From NCBI GenBank assembly GCA_027578915.1, contig JANBTT010000048.1:1-64000 (forward strand): a stretch of DNA of 64,000 bases, written 5' to 3'. The stretch is from Coemansia sp. RSA 1200. Lineage: Eukaryota; Kickxellomycota; Kickxellomycetes; Kickxellales; Kickxellaceae. The position numbers were made by a program, and so were the translations under genes. The notes below the pieces were generated by a model that saw nothing but the letters and a program-made list of their open reading frames with translations, was not told the origin of the DNA and ran no database searches. Shown here one piece after another: positions 37,765 through 47,779 of the stretch (position 1 is its first letter; every line of letters begins with the position of its first letter).

Positions 37765-39504
37765 TCACATAACGTCGGCTATATGACCAGCAAAGACTAG
37801 GCTCTGTCCGTCCCGAGCAACAATGGGAATTCCAGGGGACAAATAGTCATAGATATTGTCCTCGAATCTCAACCTCACAACCACACAATTGCGATCAAAG
37901 TCACTTTGCTTCTGCGAACGGTTGGCACTGCCTGTGTCCTCTTTTATCTCTATAACATGGGCCAGACGATATGCAGAACGAATATGAACAACGACAGACT
38001 GCATGCTCTGGAACTCCTGGCTCAGAATCACTATGCGTGCGCAGAACTCATTTGAAACCCACCTCGCTCCAAGACCTTTCAAGTAGCTCGTGTCTAAAAT
38101 AACCATGCCCTTCTCTATGGACAGCGGCGTGTGTGTCTTGATTGCAAGCGCAGCGCTCGTGCCGGCCTTGGCCATTTCAGTTGGTATTCGAAGAGTATGG
38201 ATGGAGCTGATCTCGATGTCCGCAAATTCGCCAGAGCTGCTTGGTCCAATGGAAAGATGCTTTTTGACAGCGCTTGCATCGATGGTGACGCAGCCTCGGC
38301 TGACCCATCCGGTAACAACAGTACCGATGTTGTCGAGAGAGTACGTGTGTTCGACGTGAAACTCGAACGAGGGGCAAGCTGCTGCATCATGTCCCCGCGT
38401 GTCTGGTGTCTGAAAGGTTTTCGACAGAACAGCAGTCAGCTCATCAAAGTCAAGGGTCCGCACAGCCGACGTGGTGAATATAGGCACCACAACAAGGTCC
38501 ATCATGTCCTTGGCAAGCTGCGTGGTATCGATGGCAGCGGTTACAATGCACCTACCACGGGCAGGGACTGTAACATCCAGAGTGGCCAGGATGTCATGCA
38601 TCAGAGCAGCAAAGGTCGTCTTGACAGCAATATCCATCTTTGTGAGGACAATCATCATGGGCATTCTGAGCACTGCGGCTATTCTCAGGTACTCGCGCGT
38701 CGCTTCTGGTATAGACCCGCGATCCGCAGCAATGGCTACGCAGAACGCGTGAGGCGAATGGCCCACAATTGCTCTGGCAGTGGTCTTCAAGTGTTTTGCA
38801 AAGCCGCAGGTATCAATAAAAGTGACCACGTGGCGAGACCGCTGGTGTATCTGCTCTGCGCTGCGGTTGTTTGCATAGTTCATCACCTGGCCATCGGCGC
38901 CAAAGCCAACCACGCCCAGAGCAATCGAGCTTGTTCTTCCAGACTCGATCTCGTGGCGGTGGCGAAGGAGATTGAGTCTCGCCTTTCCGCGGCCGTCATC
39001 GGGCTCGCCATACGTCAGGCAACCAAGCACAGTTGACTTTCCAGCGCCTAGATCGCCCAGAACAGCCACTCGCACCTCAGTCCGCGGAATGTCGCTGCGC
39101 TGGTCTATGCGCACCTCGGCAACAACCCTGTTGCTCTGGCTTTCAAGCACTCGCTTGCCGATGGACACTATGGCAACGTTGGCCAGCTGAAGAGCCATGC
39201 TCTGGATGACCGATATGGTGGTCTCTAGCTCAGTTTCAGTTATGCCTACCAGATAGCCATCGTCCCGGACACCAACCATATACACCGCATGTCCGTTTCC
39301 TTCGGCAAGCCGCCACTGGAGCTGGGTGGCGAGGTGTGTGATGCGGGTGTCTGACACGGCCTCGAGCTTTGTTTTGTACTCTACATTTCCAGAACGGTCC
39401 ATCTCAGGCGGAAGCCACGAGACGGTCTCATCAAGGAGCGAGCAATCCTCGTTGCCACTGCCAATGGCAACTTCGTCAGAATATAGCGTGTCTCGCGTTG
39501 ACAT
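37765..39504 (-). CDS. GTPBP1/GTPBP2-like translational GTPase
   Basis: A 579-aa member of the GTPBP1/2 group of EF-Tu-like GTPases, linked to mRNA decay and ribosome rescue. P-loop GDLGAGKST (about 148), RTSSIALGVVGF switch I, G3 DTCGF (about 230) and G4 TKMD (about 290) are visible. Two beta-barrel-like domains follow (FHVEHTYSLDNIGTVVTGWVSRG, then ARWVSNEFCARIVIL). The usual G3 is DxAGH, so the catalytic His is replaced by Phe here. HLKTT after it matches the KYLKTT of GTPBP1. It may bind GTP but hydrolyse it poorly. Complete single exon, ATG at 39504. Confidence 0.82.
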   Translation of the reverse strand: MSTRDTLYSDEVAIGSGNEDCSLLDETVSWLPPEMDRSGNVEYKTKLEAVSDTRITHLATQLQWRLAEGNGHAVYMVGVRDDGYLVGITETELETTISVIQSMALQLANVAIVSIGKRVLESQSNRVVAEVRIDQRSDIPRTEVRVAVLGDLGAGKSTVLGCLTYGEPDDGRGKARLNLLRHRHEIESGRTSSIALGVVGFGADGQVMNYANNRSAEQIHQRSRHVVTFIDTCGFAKHLKTTARAIVGHSPHAFCVAIAADRGSIPEATREYLRIAAVLRMPMMIVLTKMDIAVKTTFAALMHDILATLDVTVPARGRCIVTAAIDTTQLAKDMMDLVVVPIFTTSAVRTLDFDELTAVLSKTFQTPDTRGHDAAACPSFEFHVEHTYSLDNIGTVVTGWVSRGCVTIDASAVKKHLSIGPSSSGEFADIEISSIHTLRIPTEMAKAGTSAALAIKTHTPLSIEKGMVILDTSYLKGLGARWVSNEFCARIVILSQEFQSMQSVVVHIRSAYRLAHVIEIKEDTGSANRSQKQSDFDRNCVVVRLRFEDNIYDYLSPGIPIVARDGQSLVFAGHIADVM

Positions 39505-40095
39505 AGCAGGAGGGGTGTGTGTATTGAGTCTATGTGTGCAGTCTTTGAAATGTGCTAGCGTGGAAGAGTGCGGTCGGCATCAGTTGGTGCTAAAGAAAAG
39601 GCGGTTTACATTTACAAAAGAAAAGAGAATGGCTGGTGGTTCAGAAGCGAGATATGTAAGCAAAAGCAAGAAACCGTGCAATGGGTGTGCTCTTGTAAAT
39701 ATCTTTATAGATAAAGAGCAAAAAAAGGGAGGGGAGAAAAGAGAAAGAAGTGTCAATGGATTTCAAGTTGTGACGTGGTAAGGAAACCGCAGCATTTGAG
39801 ACAAGCAAGACAACAGACGCTGCGTCATTGGCTATTGAGATGCTGTAGAGCTTGCCGCAGTTTCATATGCAAAAAACAATACATTTTTCTTCTTTCAACT
39901 GGCTATTTTTATTTGTGCTTTGCCTCCACTTTCTTCTTTTTGAGCTTGGCATGTTTTCTGTCTTTAGGGTTTTTTGAAATTAACTCCAAGGCTTTGCTTC
40001 TGGAGGTTTAATTCTTTATCTATCTTTGTAATTCGCTTGGCTTTCTAAACCAGGGGTTGGTTCTGCGGCCAGCGCTTCTGCAATCTGTCCGAATC
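39505..40095. other. Divergent promoter region between the GTPase and HECT ligase genes
   Basis: About 590 bp with T-rich tracts. A CAG/G site near 40053 before the HECT ATG could be a 5' UTR splice acceptor. No gene was recognised. Confidence 0.45.
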
Positions 40096-42429
40096 ATGGT
40101 AGAGTCGTCTGAGCCAAGCCGCAAGAGGCCCCGCGTTGGGCGGCGCCCACGACATTCGCAGTCGCCGGCATCGTCGTCAATGCGGCCAATGGTGACACGG
40201 TCGCAGGCTCAGGCGCTGACACCAAAGCCAGCAGATGAAACCCCAAGCACAGCTGCTGACGTCGAGATGGAAGAGTCGCGCAAAAGAAAGGTTGGATGCA
40301 TGGCGCCTATGCGTGCAGAAAGCTCGGAGTGCGCCGAAGACGGTGGTGAGGCCACTCTAGGCAGTGCTGGCAATTGCGATAGTCAGCAAGAAGATGGTGG
40401 TGAAGGCGATTCCGAGGATGCAGAGTCCAGCCATGGGGACATAATCCTGACTAGCAGCTATATTGGAGAGCTCCAGGGCGACCAGGAGCTTGTGGCCAAG
40501 CTGGGGCTTGTCTTTTCAGATCCATGTACTCTGGCGCGCAGCTTTCCACAGACCAATCCGGAGCTTGCAGCCCAATGCCCAGTCGACGTGGAGGACGTGC
40601 GCAGGGCGTACGCCTGCATCAAAGCAAAGACAACTGACAAGACTATGCGCGACTTGCAACTGTTGACTGTCAATGCAGTAGCGATGATGAGTCTGGATCC
40701 ATGCGATGAGCACGACAACCAGATGAATGCAGTGCTTATCCTTCTCCTCAACCCCAGCATTATAGAGTACACCCACGACGACAGCACATTCCTTCTTCCT
40801 GAGCTATGCAGCGTCATCTTGAATCAGCCAAGCGAGCAAAGGTCCTTGCTTATGCGCTACTTTGCTGCCGCCGACCATTTGGGCCTGGTCCAATCCAACT
40901 CGCCAGACGCTGCTTCTGAGCGCGCAGAAGGTGACCACATGTGCTTTATGCAGTATGCCAACATATTTCAGTCGTTTGTGACGCGTGAGACCAGCCGTGC
41001 GGCCAAACCCGTTGCGCCGCAGCCTTCATCCATGTCGGAGCCCATGCCTAAGAAGGTCTGCCTTCATTCACTGAGTGGCTGCTCTCTGCCGTTGGTTGCC
41101 CAGTGCCTTGCGCTTATGAACAGCTACAACACGGCACACGGCATTGTTCCACACTCCGCCTTTTATAACGATGCTGTCAACGAACACATTGATACAAAGG
41201 AGGAGGTTCCTCGGTTCCGCATGCCAAAAGGTGTGTCATTCTGCAACTATCCATTTCTTCTGTCGCCTACGACCAAGAGCGAGATCATTCGCATTGAAAG
41301 CATGATTCATATGCGAACAGAACTTCAGGACTCGTTTTTTCGAGCAATGTTCTCCGGAGTAACATGTCCATATCTTGTTCTGGAGGTTAGGCGCGAGAGT
41401 CTGGTGCGAGATACGCTTTACCAGCTTGACCTGAAGATGAGCCAGGATCTGCGGAAGCAGCTGAAGGTGCGTTTTGTCGGCGAGGAGGGCGTTGACGAGG
41501 GCGGCGTGCAAAAGGAGTTTTTCCAGCTTATTGTGCGCGATGTGTTTTCTTCCAAATATGGAATATTCAAGGCCAACAACGAGTCGCAGTACTATTGGTT
41601 TCTGTCGCAGGCCTCTCCTACAAAGGACATGCTGGAGGAGATATGGCTCACAGGCCAGCTTATTGGGCTTGCTGTGTACAATGGGGTTATACTTGACATT
41701 CATCTTCCGCCAGTCATGTATAAGAAGCTGCTTGGTGTGTCGGCAACAACAGAGGATCTACGCGAGATAGATCCCGAGCTATACCACGGTCTAACGCAGC
41801 TGCGGCGGATGTCGGATGATGAGCTCAGTTTCTTGGAGCGCTCCTTTGAAATCGAGTACGATGATCTTGGGCGTCTGCGCACACATGAGCTTATTCCCGA
41901 TGGCGCAAGCACGATTCTGGATGCGGAGAATAGAGAGCTATTTATTGACAGATATGTGGACTTTGTGCTAAACAAGTCCTGTGCAAAACAGTTTGCAGAG
42001 TTCAAGGCCGGGTTTGACAGAATCTGCGGGTCATCCTACGTGCGCTATATGCAGCCGCAGGAGCTTGAGCTACTTGTGTGCGGGTGCTCTGATCTTGACT
42101 TTGGCGCTCTGGAGAGCTCGACCGTTTACGACGGCGGGTATTCCAGGACAACAAAAGTCATTGAGTACTTTTGGCAGGTTGTTGGCGAGTTTGGCGACGA
42201 TCTCAAGCGCAAGCTGCTTTTCTTTGCAACGAGCAGCGACCGAGTGCCGATCGGGGGGCTGAGCAAGCTTCAGTTTGTCATTGCAAAGAATGGCGGTGAC
42301 TCGGACCGCCTTCCAACATCACACACCTGCTTCAATGTTTTGCTTCTTCCCGAGTATTCATCGCTTGAAAAGCTCCGGGAACGGCTCCTCACAGCCATCC
42401 ATAACTCGGAGGGCTTTGGTATGATTTAG
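40096..42429 (+). CDS. HECT-type E3 ubiquitin ligase, UBE3A-like
   Basis: A 777-aa ubiquitin ligase. A basic, disordered N-terminus (SRKRPRVGRRPRHSQS, a likely nuclear localisation signal) and an acidic stretch (about 95-135) precede an all-helical middle. The HECT domain occupies about residues 430-777: LVRDTLYQLDLK, KVRFVGEEGVDEGGVQKEFF, LTGQLIGLAVYNGVILD, YDGGYS, and the catalytic Cys in THTCFNVLLLPEYS-like context (SHTCFNVLLLPEYS, Cys about 745). The middle and HECT are closest to the UBE3A/Hul4 type; no WW, C2 or RCC1 repeats were seen. The C-terminus GFGMI keeps the terminal Phe region needed for transfer. ATG at 40096. Confidence 0.9.
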   Translation: MVESSEPSRKRPRVGRRPRHSQSPASSSMRPMVTRSQAQALTPKPADETPSTAADVEMEESRKRKVGCMAPMRAESSECAEDGGEATLGSAGNCDSQQEDGGEGDSEDAESSHGDIILTSSYIGELQGDQELVAKLGLVFSDPCTLARSFPQTNPELAAQCPVDVEDVRRAYACIKAKTTDKTMRDLQLLTVNAVAMMSLDPCDEHDNQMNAVLILLLNPSIIEYTHDDSTFLLPELCSVILNQPSEQRSLLMRYFAAADHLGLVQSNSPDAASERAEGDHMCFMQYANIFQSFVTRETSRAAKPVAPQPSSMSEPMPKKVCLHSLSGCSLPLVAQCLALMNSYNTAHGIVPHSAFYNDAVNEHIDTKEEVPRFRMPKGVSFCNYPFLLSPTTKSEIIRIESMIHMRTELQDSFFRAMFSGVTCPYLVLEVRRESLVRDTLYQLDLKMSQDLRKQLKVRFVGEEGVDEGGVQKEFFQLIVRDVFSSKYGIFKANNESQYYWFLSQASPTKDMLEEIWLTGQLIGLAVYNGVILDIHLPPVMYKKLLGVSATTEDLREIDPELYHGLTQLRRMSDDELSFLERSFEIEYDDLGRLRTHELIPDGASTILDAENRELFIDRYVDFVLNKSCAKQFAEFKAGFDRICGSSYVRYMQPQELELLVCGCSDLDFGALESSTVYDGGYSRTTKVIEYFWQVVGEFGDDLKRKLLFFATSSDRVPIGGLSKLQFVIAKNGGDSDRLPTSHTCFNVLLLPEYSSLEKLRERLLTAIHNSEGFGMI

Positions 42430-43310
42430 ACTTTTTATTACTTTTTATTTAATTCTCTTTTACATTCACTGTTGTACTTCACATCATGTTCCATTATGCA
42501 TAAAACAACTGACATTGACATACTAGTTTGGCATTATTACAGCATAGGCGGAAAGTGGATGTTGTGCTTGTTTACATTGGATGGCCGTGTTGTTTCTCCA
42601 CAGCAGCAGTAGCAGCAACAAAGGAAGCAGTGGCAACAGTAATGGCACTAGTTGATCGTGCTAAATGTAGCTATCCATAGATATTTTTTTCCTCCTGGTA
42701 ATGACAAAATACGCAAGTATCGCTCCATTTTGTTGAGAGAAAAGATATAGGTGGGTAAATAAAGAATTCACGCATGTGGAGAGACACATGAAAGACATGG
42801 TGTTTACTCATATCCATGAGGCAGGTTTAACTTGCATTTCCAATATACCGAGAAAGCAGCAGAGGATAATAATAAAAAGAGGATGGTTTTTACTCTTTTT
42901 TCTTCACATCGTGCTGGTTTTCTACATCAGATATCGCAGGCATGTAGCAATAAGGTGGTGCAATATGGCTGAAGGTTTGGATATTACGGAGAAACATTCA
43001 GCCCATGTGCCTGTCTGGTTACAGATGCCGCCTTTGCACACACATACAAGCACTTTATAGCAGTTTATGTATTTACTCAAAGAACGAGGAGTGTTATGAT
43101 ACTCTAGTAATCACAAACAGCAGTATTTCATTCATTATTTAGCAAGCATAGCGCAGACCAAATCGCGACACAATATCCACAATAGTCTATTTGCATACAA
43201 ACGTACGTACACGCTATCCGCCCTTTCTTGCACCGGATCAGAAAACCCAGTTGTGTTCAGTCTCGCCTATGCTTCTGTTTAGGATCCGTGGCGGGGGAAT
43301 CAGAGCAACA
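42430..43310. other. Intergenic region before the Cys-rich surface protein
   Basis: About 880 bp. It has a short CAG/CAA-rich patch near 42601-42650 and a 94-codon open frame (42776-43060) with no recognisable similarity. No gene is called. Confidence 0.45.
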
Positions 43311-44123
43311 ATGCCAAGCAGCACCACAGTAATTGTGGTAGTGGCAGCGGCTGTTCTAGGAAGCCAGCCTGCAAGCGCAAAGTGGGCATTTACGCAACAG
43401 TCCGCAGCTGAGCGTGCCCGTGCTTGCCAGGAGCAGGTCAGCTTCTGCTACAATGCGTGTGGATCGGTCGCCAGGACGGCTGTAAACTTTTGCAATATAC
43501 AAACAACGGGATGGAACTGCGAGTGCAATGGGGGAGCAGAGGAGCGGAACGTACACAGATACGAGTGGCCGATGGCGGTATCGGAGTGCCGGGCCTCGCT
43601 GGCTACATGCAACGACAGCTGCACAAGAAACACTAGCGCAAGCGAGCGCGGATCTTGCTATACGTCGTGCACGGCCAACTACCAGTGCAACACAGCGGAG
43701 GCGCCCAGAAGCAGCCTGCACGTGAAGAGCGCGTATGATAGGCCCAGAGGATACATCCGGCCGGTGGAGGACACGGACATTGATCTTACAATCGGCATGA
43801 AGTTTGATGATGGCGGATCGGGCCAAGGCCGCAGCAAACTGCGGAATGCAGGCGACCCAGGCGCCCTGCCAAAAAGAATCCCCAGGATTGACGACAGCGA
43901 CGGATCTGACGACGGAAGCCCCGGCAAAGAACATACAGGTACTGGCAGCGGCAAAGTACCGGGCGGCGGCTACGGCGGCAGGCGCAAGGGCGATGCTGGG
44001 CAAAGAGATGGGCCCGGCACTGGTGCAGTATCGGCAGCCAGTCCGACGCAGAGACCTGCTCACCCATTGCAGGCTCTGGCAATCTGCATTTGGGCTCTGG
44101 TTGTTGGTGAGTGGGTGGTGTAA
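43311..44123 (+). CDS. Cys-rich GPI-anchor-type surface protein (DUF7707-like)
   Basis: A 270-aa secreted protein. The signal peptide (MPSSTTVIVVVAAAVLGSQP, cleavage near ASA-KW) precedes a Cys-rich domain with about twelve cysteines in a CxxQVxxCYNxC ... WNCECNGG ... CRASLATCNDSC ... CYTSCTANYQC pattern (about 38-125). This resembles fungal DUF7707-type proteins. A Gly/Ser/Asp-rich stalk and a C-terminal hydrophobic tail (ALAICIWALVVGEWVV) fit GPI attachment at the cell wall or plasma membrane. An upstream in-frame ATG at 43269 would add 14 residues, but 43311 gives the cleaner signal peptide. Function is unknown. Confidence 0.72.
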   Translation: MPSSTTVIVVVAAAVLGSQPASAKWAFTQQSAAERARACQEQVSFCYNACGSVARTAVNFCNIQTTGWNCECNGGAEERNVHRYEWPMAVSECRASLATCNDSCTRNTSASERGSCYTSCTANYQCNTAEAPRSSLHVKSAYDRPRGYIRPVEDTDIDLTIGMKFDDGGSGQGRSKLRNAGDPGALPKRIPRIDDSDGSDDGSPGKEHTGTGSGKVPGGGYGGRRKGDAGQRDGPGTGAVSAASPTQRPAHPLQALAICIWALVVGEWVV

Positions 44124-44270
44124 GCAACAGGAGCAGACAAGCAATTTTTGGTTCTTAGAGAATAGTTAATTAAAAGGCAGCGCAGCGCAGAGCAAAGAAA
44201 CAGGGAGGCATTACTTGCGGGATGCTTAGAAAAGAGAAAAAAAAGCTATGCTAAAGACGTTGAGAGGAGC

Positions 44271-45617
44271 TTAGTAGCCACCCTCCATCTCCTCGTCGCC
44301 AAGGGAGTCCATGCCAACCTCTTCGTAGTCCTTCTCGAGGGCAGCAAGATCCTCACGGGCCTCGGAGAACTCGCCCTCCTCCATGCCCTCGCCAACGTAC
44401 CAGTGGACAAAGGCGCGCTTGGCATACATGAGATCGAACTTGTGGTCAAGGCGCGACCAGGCCTCAGCAATGGCGGTGGTGTTGCTGAGAAGGCACACAG
44501 CGCGGTCGACCTTGGCGAGGTCGCCGTCGGGGACGCAGAACGGCGGCTGCTTGTTGATGCCAAGCTTGAAGCCGGTGGGGCACCAGTCGACAAAGGAAAC
44601 GGTCTTCTTGGTCTTGAGCTGCGAGATGATCTGGTTGGCCTCCTTGGGCGTGACGTCGCCGCGATACAGAAGGCAGCACGCCATGTACTTGCCGTTCTGC
44701 GGGTTGCACTTGACCATCTGGTTGGTTGGGTCGAAGCAGGCGTTGGTGATCTCTGCAACAGTCATCGACTCGTGCTGCGCCTTGGTGGCTGAAGTTATGG
44801 GCGCGTACGTGACCAGCGGGAAGTGGATGCGTGGGTACGGCACAAGGTTGGTCTGGAACTCAGTCAGATCCACGTTAAGCGAGCCCTCGAAGCGCAGCGA
44901 CGCTGTGATCGACGACACAATCTGCGCAATCAGGCGGTTGAGGTTGCTGAATGTCGGGCGCGTGATGCCCAGGTTGCGGTGGCAGATGTCGTAGATTGCC
45001 TCGTTGTCAACCATGAACGAGCAGTCGGCGTGCTCCAGCGTCGTGTGCGTCGTCAGAATCGAGTTGTACGGCTCCACAACTGCGTTGGAGATTCTGGGCG
45101 CCGGATACACAGTGAACTCCAGCTTCGACTTCTTGCCGTAGTCCACCGACAGGCGCTCCAGAAGCAGTGCTCCAAATCCGGATCCCGTTCCTCCGCCAAA
45201 CGAGTGGAAGACCAGGAATCCCTGGAGACCCTCGCACTTGTCTGCTAGCTTGCGGATCTGGTCGAGCGTTCTGTCAATCTGCTCCTTTCCAACCGTGTAA
45301 TGTCCACGCGCATAGTTGTTGGCTGCGTCCTCCTTGCCGGTGATCATTTGCCCTGGATTGTACAGATCGCGGTACTTGCTGTTGCGCACCTCATCCACCA
45401 CCGTGGGCTCCAGATCAACAAAAATCGTGCGGGGCACGCGCTTGCCGTTGCTGGACTCGTAGAAGAACGTCGAGTACGAGTCGTCAGACCCCGCTGGAAC
45501 TCCCGGGTTGAGGAACCCGTCTGGGTTGATGCCGTGCTCCAGGCAGTACAGCTCCCAACAGGCATTACCAATCTGAACTCCTGCCTGACCAACGTGAATC
45601 GAGATGACCTCGCGCAT
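44271..45617 (-). CDS. TUB1: Alpha-tubulin
   Basis: A 448-aa alpha-tubulin in a single exon. MREVISIHVGQAGVQIGNAC, the tubulin signature GGGTGSG (about 142-148) and DLEPTVVDEVR are present. The C-terminus EEMEGGY ends in tyrosine, as in other alpha-tubulins. The catalytic acidic residue that acts on beta-tubulin GTP is expected in the 250s (SLNVDLTEFQTNL). No Lys is seen at the acetylation-site position 40 (the loop reads NPDGFLNPGVPAG). Codon use is strongly biased to G/C third bases, as expected for a highly expressed gene. The start at MREV fits the family; open codons above it are not used. Confidence 0.97.
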   Translation of the reverse strand: MREVISIHVGQAGVQIGNACWELYCLEHGINPDGFLNPGVPAGSDDSYSTFFYESSNGKRVPRTIFVDLEPTVVDEVRNSKYRDLYNPGQMITGKEDAANNYARGHYTVGKEQIDRTLDQIRKLADKCEGLQGFLVFHSFGGGTGSGFGALLLERLSVDYGKKSKLEFTVYPAPRISNAVVEPYNSILTTHTTLEHADCSFMVDNEAIYDICHRNLGITRPTFSNLNRLIAQIVSSITASLRFEGSLNVDLTEFQTNLVPYPRIHFPLVTYAPITSATKAQHESMTVAEITNACFDPTNQMVKCNPQNGKYMACCLLYRGDVTPKEANQIISQLKTKKTVSFVDWCPTGFKLGINKQPPFCVPDGDLAKVDRAVCLLSNTTAIAEAWSRLDHKFDLMYAKRAFVHWYVGEGMEEGEFSEAREDLAALEKDYEEVGMDSLGDEEMEGGY

Positions 45618-46260
45618 TTTGTTTTGTTTTGTACCTTTTGGTGTGTTCAACTATACACAAAGCAACAACGGTAACAAAAAATATTCACACACGGGTTCTT
45701 TAGTGCAATCGGAATGAGAAAGTTCCAGCAAATGAGCAGAATTTGTGCTAAAAGGAATAAATCACACAAAAAGCAAGAGTGTCTTGGAAAATCAGGGAAA
45801 AAGAACGGCTGCCTGTGCTTATTTCACAGAGTAAAAGCCCAGAAAGAGTGAATGCATTGTTTATCATTTTGGTAACTCGGAGGCGCCTTTTTTCCACCGC
45901 CGCCCGAGGCAAATAATAGTCCATTCTGCTTTTCTGTCAACAAAGCTTGCATCACGCAGGACAGTAGGAGGGAAAAAAGAAGAGAAAGAGGGGAGAGAGA
46001 TTGGGATGGGCAAATGTTTTCATTATCGTCTTGGTTGCTTTGTTATTGTGTGGCTACGGCTGCTAAAATGAAAAGCCTTGAAAAGTCAGCGACATAAAGG
46101 GCGCGGTTTCTTCCTGGTCTGCTAAACACTTCTCCGCCAATCGCAGACGAATGGACTTGGTGGGCCATATATCAAAGAGCCAAAAGGTGGCCCCCAATCC
46201 AACAAGCATTGGCTGAATGGCTGTTAGCCTTGTCAATAAATAACAACCTCTGCCTGCGAG

Positions 46261-46308
46261 AAAACAACAACAACAAAACCAATAACAAAAAAACAACAAC
46301 AACAAACA
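46261..46308. repeat. AAC-rich microsatellite
   Basis: Imperfect AAC/AACA repeat in non-coding sequence. Confidence 0.9.
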
Positions 46309-47465
46309 AGGTCTTTGTCTTGTTCTCTTTTTGGACTGCTCATCTAGACGGACCTAGTGCTAAAACAATAGCTGCAGGAAAAAGCCAACTCCTCAGATAG
46401 AGACTCAGGATCCACTAAGAACTGTTTTGGCTGACAGAAAACCCCCATAGGAAAAAAAAAACAGCCAACGCACGTACGTGTTTCTTAATCTGCACATGCG
46501 CCAGGAAGCCCTCTAGAAGAAAGCCACTGCCCAGGCATGATGAGAGCTGCTCGCAAAGCACTTGGATTCTGAAATACAATATCCTCCTGCTGATCGCAAA
46601 GCAATAGTGGAAATACGTGGCTCCCAGCATAAAACGAGGCCATCGGAACACAACACACACACGCAAAGAAAAACAAAACCAGTGCACAAAAAGAGAGCAT
46701 GCACTGACATTATTGACACGGATTTACACCTGTGTCTAGAGAACATAAACAGGAAGCGCTTGCCTCATTACAATTCAAAAACAGAAGCACAACCCCGGGA
46801 ATACACCCGTACGAATAAGGAGCTTACTGCACACACAGTGGACCTGGCCGTCAGCATAGGAAGAACCAAACAAACAACATCACCAACTGGCCACATACGC
46901 AAATGCAGTCAGTACTGGCTCTGTTGGCAACATGACCCTCGAGCGGCCACTAAGACGAGCACGCTTGGGCTGCTTCTTACCTGATAGACAAAGATTGGCG
47001 AATAACCAAGCAGGGATGATTAAAAGTAAAAGCTAAATTCCTGGCTGGATTTATATAAGAAAAAATGGCTAGCAGAACAAGAGAGGAGAAGAAGGCGCTA
47101 GAGCAGAGAGCAGGTGTTGTTTGGTGGCAAGAGCATCTGAAGAACAACAAACGTGTTGTGCTTTTGTGAGCAAGAGCCTGTCAAGCCGGGCACTGGCATT
47201 GGCGGACGTTTGTTTACGACAAACAGCCAACCTCCAATCCCGTGCCAGCGGCAATCACGGAACGGCTGGAGCTCTGGACGCGACACCAGCACCAATGAAA
47301 AAAGGCAGCTTGCCGCAAAGCGGTTTGTTGATCGCTGCGACAGCCAGTGGTGATCACATATTTAATTGCAAGCTTCCAGCAGCATCTGTAATATAATTAT
47401 AATCCGTAGGCACGTTACGCGCCGATCAGCAAGTGTCTGATCTCGGCCCTACAGTCTGCGCCATG

Positions 47466-47473
47466 TCACGTGA
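47466..47473. promoter_or_regulatory. TCACGTGA palindrome upstream of RPL7
   Basis: A perfect 8-nt E-box palindrome about 310 bp before the RPL7 ATG. Cbf1-like bHLH proteins bind this core in yeasts; use here is inferred. Confidence 0.35.
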
Positions 47474-47594
47474 TGGTGCTGCGTTTTTGTTGATCTGGTG
47501 GAAAAATTTTCTAACAATTCTGCACTTTGCTGATACCGCTTTCTCTGATCTTGTGTGTAGTTTTTTGAGAGATCAAAGGCAAAAACAATATCCA

Positions 47595-47620
47595 ACCAGC
47601 CAGCTAGCTAGCCAGCCAGG
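47595..47620. repeat. CCAG/CTAG short tandem run before RPL7
   Basis: CCAGCCAGCTAGCTAGCCAG and flank, about 160 bp upstream of the RPL7 ATG. A similar run lies upstream of ARF1 at 52133-52160. Confidence 0.8.
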
Positions 47621-47779
47621 CGCTGTTAATGTCTAAAAAAAATTCAGGAGGAAAAATCCATCAAATAAAATGTTGGCTGGATACAACATTACTGTGTGGT
47701 TTCCTTCTTTTCCAGCCAGCACACTTTGATTTTTATTCTTTACGCAGAGTGAATCGACAAAGCAAAAAAAAACTAGAAA

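Larger units (their letters stand above)
45618..47779. other. Long gene-poor region between alpha-tubulin and RPL7
   Basis: About 2.16 kb with no recognisable protein or RNA gene. It contains an AAC-rich microsatellite (46261-46308), an E-box (47466-47473) and a CCAG/CTAG run (47595-47620). Open frames at 46562-46984 and a 34-codon one at 47065 (MASRTREEKKALEQR) have no family match. Confidence 0.5.

Noticed and set aside
38131..39036. 301-codon plus-strand frame opposite the GTPBP1-like gene
   Set aside because: Antisense shadow of a conserved GTPase; no motifs of its own.
46562..46984. 140-codon open frame in the alpha-tubulin/RPL7 gap
   Set aside because: Biased, low-information composition with no domain, and overlapping open frames on the other strand. 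Treated as chance.
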